From the NCBI GenBank assembly GCA_030824255.1, contig JAVBYB010000106.1, positions 1 through 13,353 on the forward strand: a stretch of 13,353 bases of DNA. The letters are read 5' to 3'. Below the pieces are notes generated by a model, which ran no database searches, was not told where the DNA came from, and saw only the letters and a program-made list of their open reading frames with translations. The DNA comes from a bacterium. Lineage in GTDB: Bacteria > Pseudomonadota > Alphaproteobacteria > Caulobacterales > Hyphomonadaceae. Shown one piece after another: positions 6,755 to 13,353 of the stretch (positions are counted from its first letter, which is position 1; each line of letters starts with the position of its first letter). Position numbers and translations under genes: made by a program.

Positions 6755-6784
6755 ATTAATCGTCCGAAACGTAACGTTGGTCAA
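6755..6784 (-). promoter_or_regulatory. Promoter of the unknown/XRE-ImmA operon with a palindromic operator
   Basis: On the - strand, TTGACC (6784-6779) and ATTAAT (6760-6755) form a sigma-70-like pair with an 18-bp spacer. Inside the spacer, 6768-6778 is a perfect odd-centred palindrome, AACGT-A-ACGTT. A repressor bound there would block polymerase, which fits the XRE domain encoded in the operon. The -10 region is part of a second AT palindrome (6751-6760). The transcript would start about 25 bp before the GTG at 6723. Confidence 0.55.
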
Positions 6785-7017
6785 GTGCTTTGTGACCACC
6801 GCTTCGCAGCAGCCTTCTTAGCTATCTCGCTCCGCTTCTTCGGCGTCAGCGCCTTGGCCCGTGCAGCCCCGCCCTTCTTCCCTAAAGCGGCGGCGTTCGG
6901 GTCTTTGCCAGTGACGGGCGGGGTGTCGTCATCCTCACCCGTGGCGATACGAGCGACCTTTATGGCGTTGCTGACAACGTCAGCGGGGCGCTTCTGTCCT
7001 TTAGGTCCCTTTGGCAT
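6781..7017 (-). CDS. Small basic Lys/Ala-rich protein (histone-like tail)
   Basis: A 78-residue protein starting MPKGPKGQKRPADV. Its second half is strongly basic: GKKGGAARAKALTPKKRSEI and then AKKAAAKRW. The GKKGG-A element and the alternating Lys/Ala stretch recall small proteins often labelled histone-H1-like or KGG-motif, many of which are taken to bind nucleic acid. That role is inference. I chose the ATG at 7017 over a GTG at 7041 because it limits overlap with the preceding zinc-ribbon gene to 17 bp. Its stop lies next to the promoter of the unknown/XRE-ImmA operon. Confidence 0.65.
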   Translation of the reverse strand: MPKGPKGQKRPADVVSNAIKVARIATGEDDDTPPVTGKDPNAAALGKKGGAARAKALTPKKRSEIAKKAAAKRWSQST

Positions 7018-7240
7018 AACTGACTTTTCCGGTCTTTCCACACTTGGGACATTTCGGATTGAGACGCTCTAACGCTTCTGTCGAAGACACGAAGCCATCG
7101 ATACTGAATCCATCGCCCTCAAAGCCTTCCAGCGAGTAGGACTCATACTGGCGCGTGAACGGCGCGTCGTTCTCCTTCCAGCGGACAGCGCCAGCATGTC
7201 CACACACACACTTGATAGGGTCACGGTGATGCGAAGTCAT
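7001..7240 (-). CDS. Small zinc-ribbon protein of unknown function
   Basis: A 79-residue protein with two cysteine pairs. Near the N-terminus is CVCGHAG, with a His-His nearby (MTSHHRDPIK); near the C-terminus is CPKCGKTGKV. The pair spacing fits a zinc ribbon. Between them is an acidic, aromatic segment (YESYSLEGFEGDGFSIDGF). Similar small proteins are, from memory, scattered through alphaproteobacterial genomes without a known job. Its start overlaps the end of the preceding gene by 4 bp and its end overlaps the next gene's start by 17 bp, so the three tiny genes are probably coupled. Confidence 0.7.
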   Translation of the reverse strand: MTSHHRDPIKCVCGHAGAVRWKENDAPFTRQYESYSLEGFEGDGFSIDGFVSSTEALERLNPKCPKCGKTGKVSYAKGT

Positions 7241-7446
7241 GAATCGCGCTCCTGCTTACCGCCAAGCATATAATCGCTGACGGCGTTGTCGATAAGCAGG
7301 AGGCGGTGACGTAGAGCGGTGACTTGGGCCTCTGCGTCAGTCAGGTCCAGTTCGCACTGAGCGCGAAGGACGCCGAGCTTTCGCAGCCGCTTGCGGACCA
7401 GCATGGCACCGTAGCGAATCCAGAAAATGGTGTCGTAGTCTTTCAT
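7237..7446 (-). CDS. Small hypothetical protein with a heptad-like helix
   Basis: A 69-residue protein if the ATG at 7446 is used. That ATG is directly preceded by GGAGG, which is unusually close for a ribosome site. A TTG at 7488 would add 14 residues, so the start is uncertain. The middle (about residues 20-60) is a long amphipathic, probably coiled-coil helix (LRKLGVLRAQCELDL onward). No family is recognised. The gene is the first of three overlapping small genes and starts 90 bp after the helicase stop, so read-through from the helicase operon is possible. Confidence 0.55.
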   Translation of the reverse strand: MKDYDTIFWIRYGAMLVRKRLRKLGVLRAQCELDLTDAEAQVTALRHRLLLIDNAVSDYMLGGKQERDS

Positions 7447-7511
7447 CCTCCAAACATGGCGAACGCGAGTCCCGGCGTCCCATGTCAACAGAGGGCAGAT
7501 TCAAACTGAGA

Positions 7512-7548
7512 CACTACCCAGTAGTGGCCTGCTGACCTAGCTCAGCAG
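7512..7548 (-). terminator. Two tandem hairpins at the helicase gene end
   Basis: Two inverted repeats lie side by side: CACTAC-CCA-GTAGTG at 7512-7526 (6-bp stem) and CTGCTGA ... TCAGCAG at 7529-7548 (7-bp stem, 6-nt loop). The second covers the helicase stop codon. No U run follows on the - strand, so a classical intrinsic terminator is not supported. They may instead protect the 3' end or attenuate read-through into the small genes. Confidence 0.3.
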
Positions 7549-10500
7549 ATCGAAATCCAAGCCCCGAGCATTGAGTTCTCTGTCCGACGCCCGCTCGACC
7601 CGCTCGACCATGGATTGCCAAGTCTCGGGCAGCTCCGCCGACGGAAGAAACGGAACTACACGTGCGAAGTGTCGATGAACGTCGCGCCGGGGTAGACCAG
7701 CCTTCGCAAGCAACTGAGCCAGTGCGGCCATCTCCGCATGGTTGAAGCCTCGCCGCGCGCAATTGCCAAGAACAAGAATGCTGGGGGGCGGCTCATAATC
7801 CTCGACCCCGGCAGCTTGCGCTTGGCTGCGAAGGATGAGGGCAGGGACGCCAAAGAAATAGGACAGCGAGGGCACGAGCCGCGCCACGAACTTTCGCGCG
7901 CCTGTGCTGAACCGTTTCTGGCGGGCATTCGGCGGAAGGTCGGCTTGCATTTCGTTGAGCGTCTTTCCCGCCATCCAGGCTTCCAGCAGCAACCGTAGCT
8001 GAGGCATTGCAAACGCTGCACGCTCCGCTGACGTTTTGAGGTCCTTGTATGGCTTGCCGAACTGGCTCTCGAGGTCTTCCAGCTTGAGCAGCTTTTCGAG
8101 CATGTCTGGCCGAGCCTGGAGCCAGTCCATCATCCAGCCGCACCAGGTCGCCACATTGGCCCGGTCAGGAGGGGGAGCATCAACGAGGCTGGCCTTCAAC
8201 TGCACAATCACGTCTTCCGGCACGCCCGTGGTCGACGCCAGCTCACGGTTGACCCGCGCGTCTTCGGAGAGATCGTCGCTTCCATTGGCAAACGCCACTG
8301 CTGCCGCCACACGACTCGCAATCCAGTTCTCGCGGTCCTGCGTTCGCCTGTGCGCCGCAAAAGATCGCCTGATCGCGCGCTCGAGCGCCTCACCATCCGA
8401 GTTGCCGTCGATGCGACCAGACTGAATCAACCGCGAGATAGCATAGCGCTCGGTATCACCGAGCTGCTCACTTTGAACATGGATGCGATCGAGTAAGGCC
8501 GTCAATGGATCATCGATGATCAGGCACTGGTCCGATTGACCGAAGACCTCCCGGAGCGCTGCCCATCGATTTCCGATTCGGCTTTCCGTCTCATCCAGCG
8601 CGACCACTTTGCCAGGAATGACCACCACGATGCCGTTTGCGTTCTGCCCGGCCCGGCCCGCGCGACCGGCGGCATTGAGAAGGTCTTGCGCTTCCAGCAC
8701 ATCCTTACGTCCTTTCGCTTCATCAAACCGGCTGTCGTCGGCAATGATCACCATCTCGCTTGGAAGGTTCATTCCCTGGCCGAGCGTGGGCGTGGCGGCA
8801 AGTGAGGTCAGGCCGTCGCGCCTCTTGTAGAGTGACTCCACCAGCCGGCGCTCTTCAGGCAGAAGCTGAGCGTGATGCACCGAAGATGACCCAACGACCT
8901 CGTCCCCCTCGACGCGAAGGTAGAGCTGCTTCGCGCTGCCGATCTCGTCGATCGCAGTATCCAGATACGCCTTCTCCGTTTCGCTGAGCCTGATCCTGGT
9001 TGCACTGCACAGGTCTGTGGTCTGTTCTGCAATCGCGTTCGCGTTGATGGTGGATTGGGAAAAGACGAGCGTCTTGAGGCCCGACTCCGCCGCTCTGGCG
9101 GCGATTCGTGCGCTAAGTTCGTTGGCGTTCGGCGTCAGATTCCACTTCGCGTTGGTGCTCAATGCCACCTGCTCTTCGAGGAAGGGCAACAAGGCGTAGT
9201 CCTCGCGGCGCCAACTCGCCCAAGTTTGCTGGACGCTGAAAAAGCCAAATGGCTGCGCCACCAGCTTGTTTTGGACGGGCTTCGGAACGGCGCCGGATGG
9301 CTTTTGCGCGCGTTCGCTAGCCAGCAGCTGATTCAACGCGTCCAGATCAGGAGCCTTATAGACGATACACCCGCGAAGCTGTCGCGTTGGCTTCCAGTCG
9401 AGAGTGAGATCCAGCGCCGGCCGCCCTGTCAGGTTCGCAATCCACCCAGCCACTTCGCTGACATTTTTGAGCATTGCAGACAGGAGCATCACATCTGCGT
9501 CAGGACGGATGCGCAACACGTTGAGGAGGCAGAGCATGGCATCCATTGCCCTGCGGCTCCCATCGCCCTTGTCGTGCATCAGGTGGCATTCGTCGAAGAC
9601 GAGAAGGCCCACATCTTCGAACGCCTCCGGCTGCCAGTGGGTGAGGGTAAGGCACGCTTCCGGCGTCATTACGAAAATGTCCGGAAGCTCCTCTCCGCCC
9701 GTCTCGAAGCCGAACTCATCCATCCGCTCGCCTCGCACCGACGCACGGGGAAAAGCCTCATTGAGATCGCGAGAAGTCTGATCGACAAGGGCATGCGTGG
9801 GGGCGAGAAAGACAACCTTCCGTCCCGCGAACAGATGCGCAGCGATTTTCAACTGCGACACTGTCGACTTTCCTGCCCCTGTCGGAAAGCCAACGACAGC
9901 CGACACGCCATTGTTCAAAAGGCCGCGATTGATCGCGTCGCGATGATTGGGCCAGAGGTAAGGCCGTTCGCCGGCCATTTCCTGAAGCGCCCGGCTCCAC
10001 TTCCTAGGGTCGGTTCCGCTGGGGGCAGGCACCGTGACGAGAGCCCCGCCGCTAAGAGAATCAATGACAGCGAGGAGCAGCGAAGCCAAGTGGTAGGGTC
10101 CTGAAAAGCTCGACACCGGGACGGGCTCGTCAGCGCCCATTGCGCGGGTGCTGGCATTGCTGAGGCGTCGAACTCGCTCGCACATCTCCGCCGCATCCTC
10201 GGTCTCTGATCGACCGAGTAAGGATTCTGCCAGCGAACGTACCGCGGACAAAAGCGTGACATATAGCGCCGACGTTGCCATCTCGACATCGGTGTCCCCA
10301 CGCACGGCTCGTGCTGACAAAACCGGCCGGTTGAGAATTTCCTGCACCTGTCCCCGGGCAAGAAAACGCAAACACCGAACGAGCTCCCGTTCCACCTTTC
10401 GGTCGTTCCGGAGCGCGACGTGCTTGGATACCTCAATCGCATCAGACGAAGCATCGCCGATCATGAACAGGAGCATCGCGGCGATGCTCTCGGCGATGCC

Positions 10501-10833
10501 CTGCTGATGCAATTCTGAGCCGGGGCGTTCCCGGCGAGAAATCTGGTCTGTCTGAAACACTAGCTGATATGCTGTCGCCGCAACAAACGCGGCTGCTGCG
10601 CGATCTTTCCGGTCTGGCGCTACTGCAACCAACGCCTCGTTGGTCTGTGCGAGTCGCATGGCGAAATGCGTGATCTCTTCCAGGCCAGACTTATCGTCCG
10701 CTTCCCGCGCGCGGACACGCGCCGCGACGATTTCGGCGTAGTAGCGAGACAGACGGTCGGGCAGATCCTGCCGATCCAGGTCGGGCAAGTCGGGGGTTTG
10801 CCGGATAAGGCGGGCAGTGGTCTCATCATACAT
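7537..10833 (-). CDS. Large Ski2-like DEAD/DEAH-box helicase of a Hachiman/AbpAB-like defence pair
   Basis: A 1,098-residue superfamily 2 helicase. Residues 1-300 are an all-helical domain without recognised motifs. The motor then shows motif I GFPTGAGKST (about 315-324), Ia APTHALVDQ, II DECH (414-417), III SAM (452-454), a second RecA-like lobe with VFSQS (about 590), motif V ATPTLGQGMNLP (680-691) and motif VI QDLLNAAGRAGRAGQ (716-730). The remaining 370 residues are helical and may hold the Ski2-type ratchet and accessory parts. It should be an ATP-driven nucleic-acid translocase. I chose the ATG at 10833 because GAGG at 10840-10843 lies 6 nt upstream; longer forms run into the upstream gene. 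It overlaps the nuclease-like gene by 8 bp, so the products are probably a complex. Pairing with a small ExK protein resembles HamB of Hachiman and AbpB; which one is not settled here. Confidence 0.85.
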   Translation of the reverse strand: MYDETTARLIRQTPDLPDLDRQDLPDRLSRYYAEIVAARVRAREADDKSGLEEITHFAMRLAQTNEALVAVAPDRKDRAAAAFVAATAYQLVFQTDQISRRERPGSELHQQGIAESIAAMLLFMIGDASSDAIEVSKHVALRNDRKVERELVRCLRFLARGQVQEILNRPVLSARAVRGDTDVEMATSALYVTLLSAVRSLAESLLGRSETEDAAEMCERVRRLSNASTRAMGADEPVPVSSFSGPYHLASLLLAVIDSLSGGALVTVPAPSGTDPRKWSRALQEMAGERPYLWPNHRDAINRGLLNNGVSAVVGFPTGAGKSTVSQLKIAAHLFAGRKVVFLAPTHALVDQTSRDLNEAFPRASVRGERMDEFGFETGGEELPDIFVMTPEACLTLTHWQPEAFEDVGLLVFDECHLMHDKGDGSRRAMDAMLCLLNVLRIRPDADVMLLSAMLKNVSEVAGWIANLTGRPALDLTLDWKPTRQLRGCIVYKAPDLDALNQLLASERAQKPSGAVPKPVQNKLVAQPFGFFSVQQTWASWRREDYALLPFLEEQVALSTNAKWNLTPNANELSARIAARAAESGLKTLVFSQSTINANAIAEQTTDLCSATRIRLSETEKAYLDTAIDEIGSAKQLYLRVEGDEVVGSSSVHHAQLLPEERRLVESLYKRRDGLTSLAATPTLGQGMNLPSEMVIIADDSRFDEAKGRKDVLEAQDLLNAAGRAGRAGQNANGIVVVIPGKVVALDETESRIGNRWAALREVFGQSDQCLIIDDPLTALLDRIHVQSEQLGDTERYAISRLIQSGRIDGNSDGEALERAIRRSFAAHRRTQDRENWIASRVAAAVAFANGSDDLSEDARVNRELASTTGVPEDVIVQLKASLVDAPPPDRANVATWCGWMMDWLQARPDMLEKLLKLEDLESQFGKPYKDLKTSAERAAFAMPQLRLLLEAWMAGKTLNEMQADLPPNARQKRFSTGARKFVARLVPSLSYFFGVPALILRSQAQAAGVEDYEPPPSILVLGNCARRGFNHAEMAALAQLLAKAGLPRRDVHRHFARVVPFLPSAELPETWQSMVERVERASDRELNARGLDFDLLS

Positions 10834-11620
10834 GCTTCGCCTCGATCCCATCGAGAGCGGCAAGCGCCTTGTCGGCAAGCGCGTTCAGCCATTCGCGAAT
10901 GTCATCAAGCTGCAGCACTTCGGCTCGCCTCCGGGTAACGTTGCCAGATACTTTGTCCTCGTACCCTGCGAACAACTTTTTCAACCCGTCCGTAGTGCAA
11001 TGCTCATCTTTCCCGGTAACGGACACGCGATAGGCGCGAGCCTCTTGCCAAAGAATGCTCGCAACGGCTTCATCGGCATTGTCGTCGAGGCCGTTGGTCG
11101 CGAGGATGTCTGTGACCACCGCCACAAGTTCGTTGTCGCGCTCGCCGGCTTCGAGAGACTCGAAGTCCGGCCAAACGTCGCTCACGATCTTGTTTCGCGG
11201 GTTCGTCGTTGCCTTCTCTTCGCAGATGATGACGGTCGCGACCTTGCCCTTTCGCCTCATCAGCCGGATATGAATTCCGTCGAAGCCTTTGTCGGCCTTT
11301 ATCATTTGAGGCGGCCGGATGAGGTCGTTGGGTGACTGCTTGTGGGCGGCGACCCAGGAGATGACCTGAAACAGCCAGCCATCCCGATGAAAGGTCTTGT
11401 CGCCCGACGCGACCGTCAGAATTCTGCGTGCTCCGTCGTACGCCGTTTTCGTCGGGATGACTTCGGGGTAGCTGGTTTCCCTCAGGATCCTAGCGACATG
11501 GCGTGACTGCCCGAGTGCTACTCTAGCGACGAGCTTTGCAAGTTTGTCCTCGTCCTGGATTACCCAGGAAGAGCCCCTCCAATTGTCTCCGTCTTCGATC
11601 TGTTTGAATGCGACCGGCAT
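10826..11620 (-). CDS. PD-(D/E)XK-like nuclease subunit, HamA/AbpA-like (DUF1837-like layout)
   Basis: A 264-residue protein. Residues 78-136 show the order expected of a PD-(D/E)XK nuclease of the HamA type. A helix begins RDGWLFQVISWVAAH; then KGFDGIHI supplies Asp (D114); then a hydrophobic strand VATVIICEEKATTN supplies E134-x-K136. A later helix holds AVVTDIL. In Hachiman, HamA is a DUF1837 nuclease that the HamB helicase holds inactive until damaged or phage DNA is sensed; the D...ExK layout here fits that plan. The helix position that is often Glu in this fold is Gln (Q85), which is a departure. The ATG at 11620 has only a weak ribosome site. The gene ends in an 8-bp overlap with the helicase. 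The Hachiman-type assignment is inferred from gene pairing and motif order, not from a search. Confidence 0.7.
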   Translation of the reverse strand: MPVAFKQIEDGDNWRGSSWVIQDEDKLAKLVARVALGQSRHVARILRETSYPEVIPTKTAYDGARRILTVASGDKTFHRDGWLFQVISWVAAHKQSPNDLIRPPQMIKADKGFDGIHIRLMRRKGKVATVIICEEKATTNPRNKIVSDVWPDFESLEAGERDNELVAVVTDILATNGLDDNADEAVASILWQEARAYRVSVTGKDEHCTTDGLKKLFAGYEDKVSGNVTRRRAEVLQLDDIREWLNALADKALAALDGIEAKHV

Positions 11621-11745
11621 CTGCGTTGTGAACTTTGTTGGGCATCTAAATCGAACCGGACTTTAGCACGGCGCAGGCGTAAGCAGTCGTTATTTCCCTG
11701 AGTGAATCGGGGTTATCAACGGTTGACATGGCAAACTGCGCTTCT
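11621..11745 (-). promoter_or_regulatory. Gap between imuB and the nuclease/helicase pair, candidate promoter
   Basis: This 125-bp gap separates the imuB stop from the nuclease start. On the - strand, TTGATA (11719-11714) and AAATAA (11695-11690), 18 bp apart, are a possible sigma-70 pair. A 27-codon frame (11646-11729, starting MSTVDNPDSL) fills most of the gap but has no good ribosome site and no known match. It could be a leader peptide or a gene remnant. No dnaE2 sequence is present. Confidence 0.3.
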
Positions 11746-13266
11746 TCACCCAAATAGTCCGTGGACAAACCAGCGCTGATCGCCGGTCCGAGGGTCTTCG
11801 CCGTCGCCGGCGCGGAAGAGCCAGAAGCGCTCGCCGGCTTCATCCTCGACGATGAAGTAGTCCCGCACAGATCGCAGCTCGTCCTTGCTGCGGATCCATT
11901 CGCCAAAGATGCGCTCGGGTCCGTCAGCGCGTTTGACCCGTCGTCTTTGTCCTCGCCAGGTGAACTGGACCGGCGGATGATCGGGAAGCAGCGCTGTTGT
12001 TTCGATCAGTTCGGGGTGGGGCAGCAGCCGAGATGGGCGCGGCCAGTCGATCTGCCAGCGCAGCTGGGTCGCTTCGGCCAACGGGGGAATGCGGGTCACG
12101 GATCGTTCGGGTATGTCGCTTTCGACGGCAGCCAGCCGATAGAGCCGCTCTTCGCCGACGCGATTGGTGAGCGTGTCGATAAGTTCGCTGATGTCGCGGA
12201 CCGACGTCTCCCCCAGCGCAGACCCCGGGCGCCAGGGCAGGTCATCCAGACGCGACGCCACAAGGGTCATGCGTTCGACGCCGGGGCCGGGATCGATCGT
12301 CTCGATACGGTCTGTCAGCAGGCGCGCAATGCGGCGCGCTTCGCGCGTCGGGCGCGCCATCCCTGCGCGGATCGACTCGACGCGTCGATCAATGCGGAAG
12401 AACAGGAGATCGAGTTGCGAGGCGCCGGAGATCTTGTCTTCCAGAACCGTGGCCAGTTCGCCGGCCAGTTTCTCAGTGTAGCGATGCAGGGTCTCGGAGG
12501 CGGAGATTGGCTCTGGGAAGGCGCGCGTGACCCTTGGCAGTTCGGGCGGCTCAAGCGGAATGAACGGCTCGCCGAGGCGTCCGTAGGCCTGATCGATGCG
12601 TTGCAGCAGACTCTGACCGAAACGCAGAGTAAGCGGGGCGCGAGGCGTGGCGTTGAGTTCGCCGATGGTGGCAAAGCCAAGCGTGTGGAGGTGCTGCACA
12701 ATATCCAGCGGTAGCCGAAGTGCGCTGATGGGAAGGGGAGCGAGGGCATCCGCGGTCGCTGAAGCGTCTATGACATTCAGACGTGTCGCTGTGAATCTGG
12801 CGATCGCGTGCGCTGCGCCCCAGGTCGCCGCGCAAACCGCACGCGTCACGATGCTGGAAGACCTCAATTTCTGAGAGAGGTCTTCCAGCATCGCGGCTTC
12901 GCCGCCGAACAGGTGCGCAACGCCTGTCGCTTCGAACACCAGTCCATCGGGCGGATCAACCGCGACATGAGGCGAATACCGCCGGACGGCCCAGAGGCCG
13001 AGACGTTCGAGAGCGGAAAGGTCTTCGGCCGGATCGGCAAGTTGGGTGTCCAGGCCAGGAACAAGGGCCTGCGCCTGCGTCGCGGGCATGCCGATCCGCA
13101 CACCGGTCTTTCGTGCGGCAACGTTGGCAGCGTGAATAATTTTTGAGCGACCATCCGATCCGATCAAGACCAGCGGCTTGTCACGAGGCGGCGCGGTATC
13201 GGGCCTCGCCCTGTAATAGCGGTCCGTCGGCCACGTCGGCAGGAAGAGCGAGACGACCCTTTTCAT
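11746..13266 (-). CDS. imuB: ImuB, catalytically inactive Y-family polymerase-like mutagenesis protein
   Basis: A 506-residue protein with the Y-family polymerase fold. The N-terminus VVSLFLPTWPTDRYY sits where active Y-family enzymes have the first metal-binding Asp residues. The second acidic motif is replaced as well (VAVDPPDGLVFEATGVAHLFGG). These losses are typical of ImuB, which acts as a hub between ImuA, the beta clamp and the error-prone polymerase DnaE2 in SOS mutagenesis. The last 75 residues (from WRGQRRRVKRADGPERIFGE to the end at VHGLFG) are the usual ImuB C-terminal domain. I chose the ATG at 13266 because the conserved N-terminus starts right there and GGAGG (13273-13277) lies 6 nt upstream. 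The start overlaps the end of imuA by 86 bp. The usual dnaE2 does not follow. Confidence 0.92.
   Translation of the reverse strand: MKRVVSLFLPTWPTDRYYRARPDTAPPRDKPLVLIGSDGRSKIIHAANVAARKTGVRIGMPATQAQALVPGLDTQLADPAEDLSALERLGLWAVRRYSPHVAVDPPDGLVFEATGVAHLFGGEAAMLEDLSQKLRSSSIVTRAVCAATWGAAHAIARFTATRLNVIDASATADALAPLPISALRLPLDIVQHLHTLGFATIGELNATPRAPLTLRFGQSLLQRIDQAYGRLGEPFIPLEPPELPRVTRAFPEPISASETLHRYTEKLAGELATVLEDKISGASQLDLLFFRIDRRVESIRAGMARPTREARRIARLLTDRIETIDPGPGVERMTLVASRLDDLPWRPGSALGETSVRDISELIDTLTNRVGEERLYRLAAVESDIPERSVTRIPPLAEATQLRWQIDWPRPSRLLPHPELIETTALLPDHPPVQFTWRGQRRRVKRADGPERIFGEWIRSKDELRSVRDYFIVEDEAGERFWLFRAGDGEDPRTGDQRWFVHGLFG
12849..12893. repeat. Perfect 17-bp inverted repeat with 11-nt loop inside imuB
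   Basis: CGATGCTGGAAGACCTC at 12849-12865 is the exact reverse complement of 12877-12893, with loop 12866-12876. It codes for about 15 residues of ImuB (AMLEDL, then SQKL, then RSSSI). A match of this length with so short a loop is very unlikely by chance. The mRNA would fold into a strong hairpin in mid-gene. Confidence 0.9.
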
Positions 13267-13353
13267 CACACGCCTCCACGATGAAATCCGCACACTGGCC
13301 GGCTTGGGATCGGATCAGTTCGACCAGCCAGCGCGGTCGACCGCCCCCCGGGA
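13181..13353 (-). CDS. imuA: ImuA, C-terminal part (partial, runs off the window)
   Basis: One - strand frame is open from the window edge to a TGA at 13181-13183. It reads GGRPRWLVELIRSQAGQCAD, then FIVEACDEKGRLALPADVAD, and ends YRAAS. This matches the C-terminus of alphaproteobacterial ImuA, a RecA-like protein that works with ImuB and DnaE2 in damage-induced mutagenesis. The phrase GRLALPADVAD followed by an Ala-rich end is typical. It overlaps the imuB start by 86 bp. The promoter and any LexA box are outside the window. Confidence 0.8.
   Translation of the reverse strand, partial: PGGGRPRWLVELIRSQAGQCADFIVEACDEKGRLALPADVADGPLLQGEARYRAAS

Noticed and set aside
9055..10104. A long + strand ORF (349 codons) opposite the helicase
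   Set aside because: The - strand frame carries all helicase motifs. The + strand translation is Arg/His-rich, has no domain and is typical of an antisense shadow in GC-rich DNA.
11646..11729. A 27-codon ORF between imuB and the nuclease gene
   Set aside because: No good ribosome site, no known match and no codon evidence; listed only within the intergenic entry.
11761..12714. A + strand ORF of 317 codons opposite imuB
   Set aside because: It is a shadow of imuB, whose - strand product is clearly conserved.
11746..13266. QLDLLF in ImuB (about residue 284) as its clamp-binding motif
   Set aside because: It fits QxxLxF but lies at the start of a predicted strand in the little-finger-like domain, where other ImuB proteins have unrelated residues such as (R/F)E(L/A)xFFR. 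It may be real, but position alone does not support it.
1..13353. CRISPR arrays, tRNA or rRNA genes
   Set aside because: No regularly spaced repeats and no tRNA-like or rRNA-like sequence were seen by reading; this is not a substitute for a model search.

Overview
The window looks like a GC-rich alphaproteobacterial chromosome segment, possibly from a sphingomonad or a relative. The evidence is an ImuA/ImuB mutagenesis pair at the right edge, and an ECF sigma factor beside a lasso-peptide B protein at the left edge. Taxonomy is inferred from gene content only.

Left part (1-1494, + strand): the tail of an unidentified gene, a hairpin that may terminate it, an ECF (FecI-like) sigma factor, and a lasso-peptide B gene. 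The B gene has both its RRE (PqqD-like) part and its transglutaminase-like protease part, but they lie in different reading frames. No precursor, cyclase or exporter gene is visible, so this is a damaged or partial lasso locus.

Middle (1505-11620, all - strand): an accessory island that looks like a defence island. Read in the direction of transcription (right to left) it holds: (i) a small PD-(D/E)XK-like nuclease overlapping an approximately 1,098-residue Ski2-like helicase, laid out like Hachiman (HamA/HamB) or AbpAB; (ii) three tiny overlapping genes, including a zinc-ribbon protein and a basic Lys/Ala-rich protein; (iii) a 214-residue protein of unknown function, 4 bp upstream of a one-chain XRE-repressor/ImmA-IrrE metalloprotease, driven by a promoter with a perfect palindrome between its boxes; (iv) the first codons of an IS1-like transposase, cut off; (v) a 152-residue protein ending in a sliding-clamp-binding-like peptide, followed by a 324-residue protein with a PD-(D/E)XK-like core in which the Lys is replaced by Thr; (vi) an AbiEi/AbiEii toxin-antitoxin pair with a 4-bp start/stop overlap.

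Right part (11746-13353, - strand): complete imuB and the 3' end of imuA, overlapping by 86 bp. The usual third member, dnaE2, does not follow imuB; the nuclease/helicase module does. imuB carries a perfect 17-bp inverted repeat with an 11-nt loop inside its coding sequence.

Best candidates for something undescribed are the clamp-peptide/ExT-nuclease pair (3322-4778), the unknown/XRE-ImmA pair (4974-6723), and the Hachiman-like pair if its small subunit proves to fall outside the known HamA and AbpA families.
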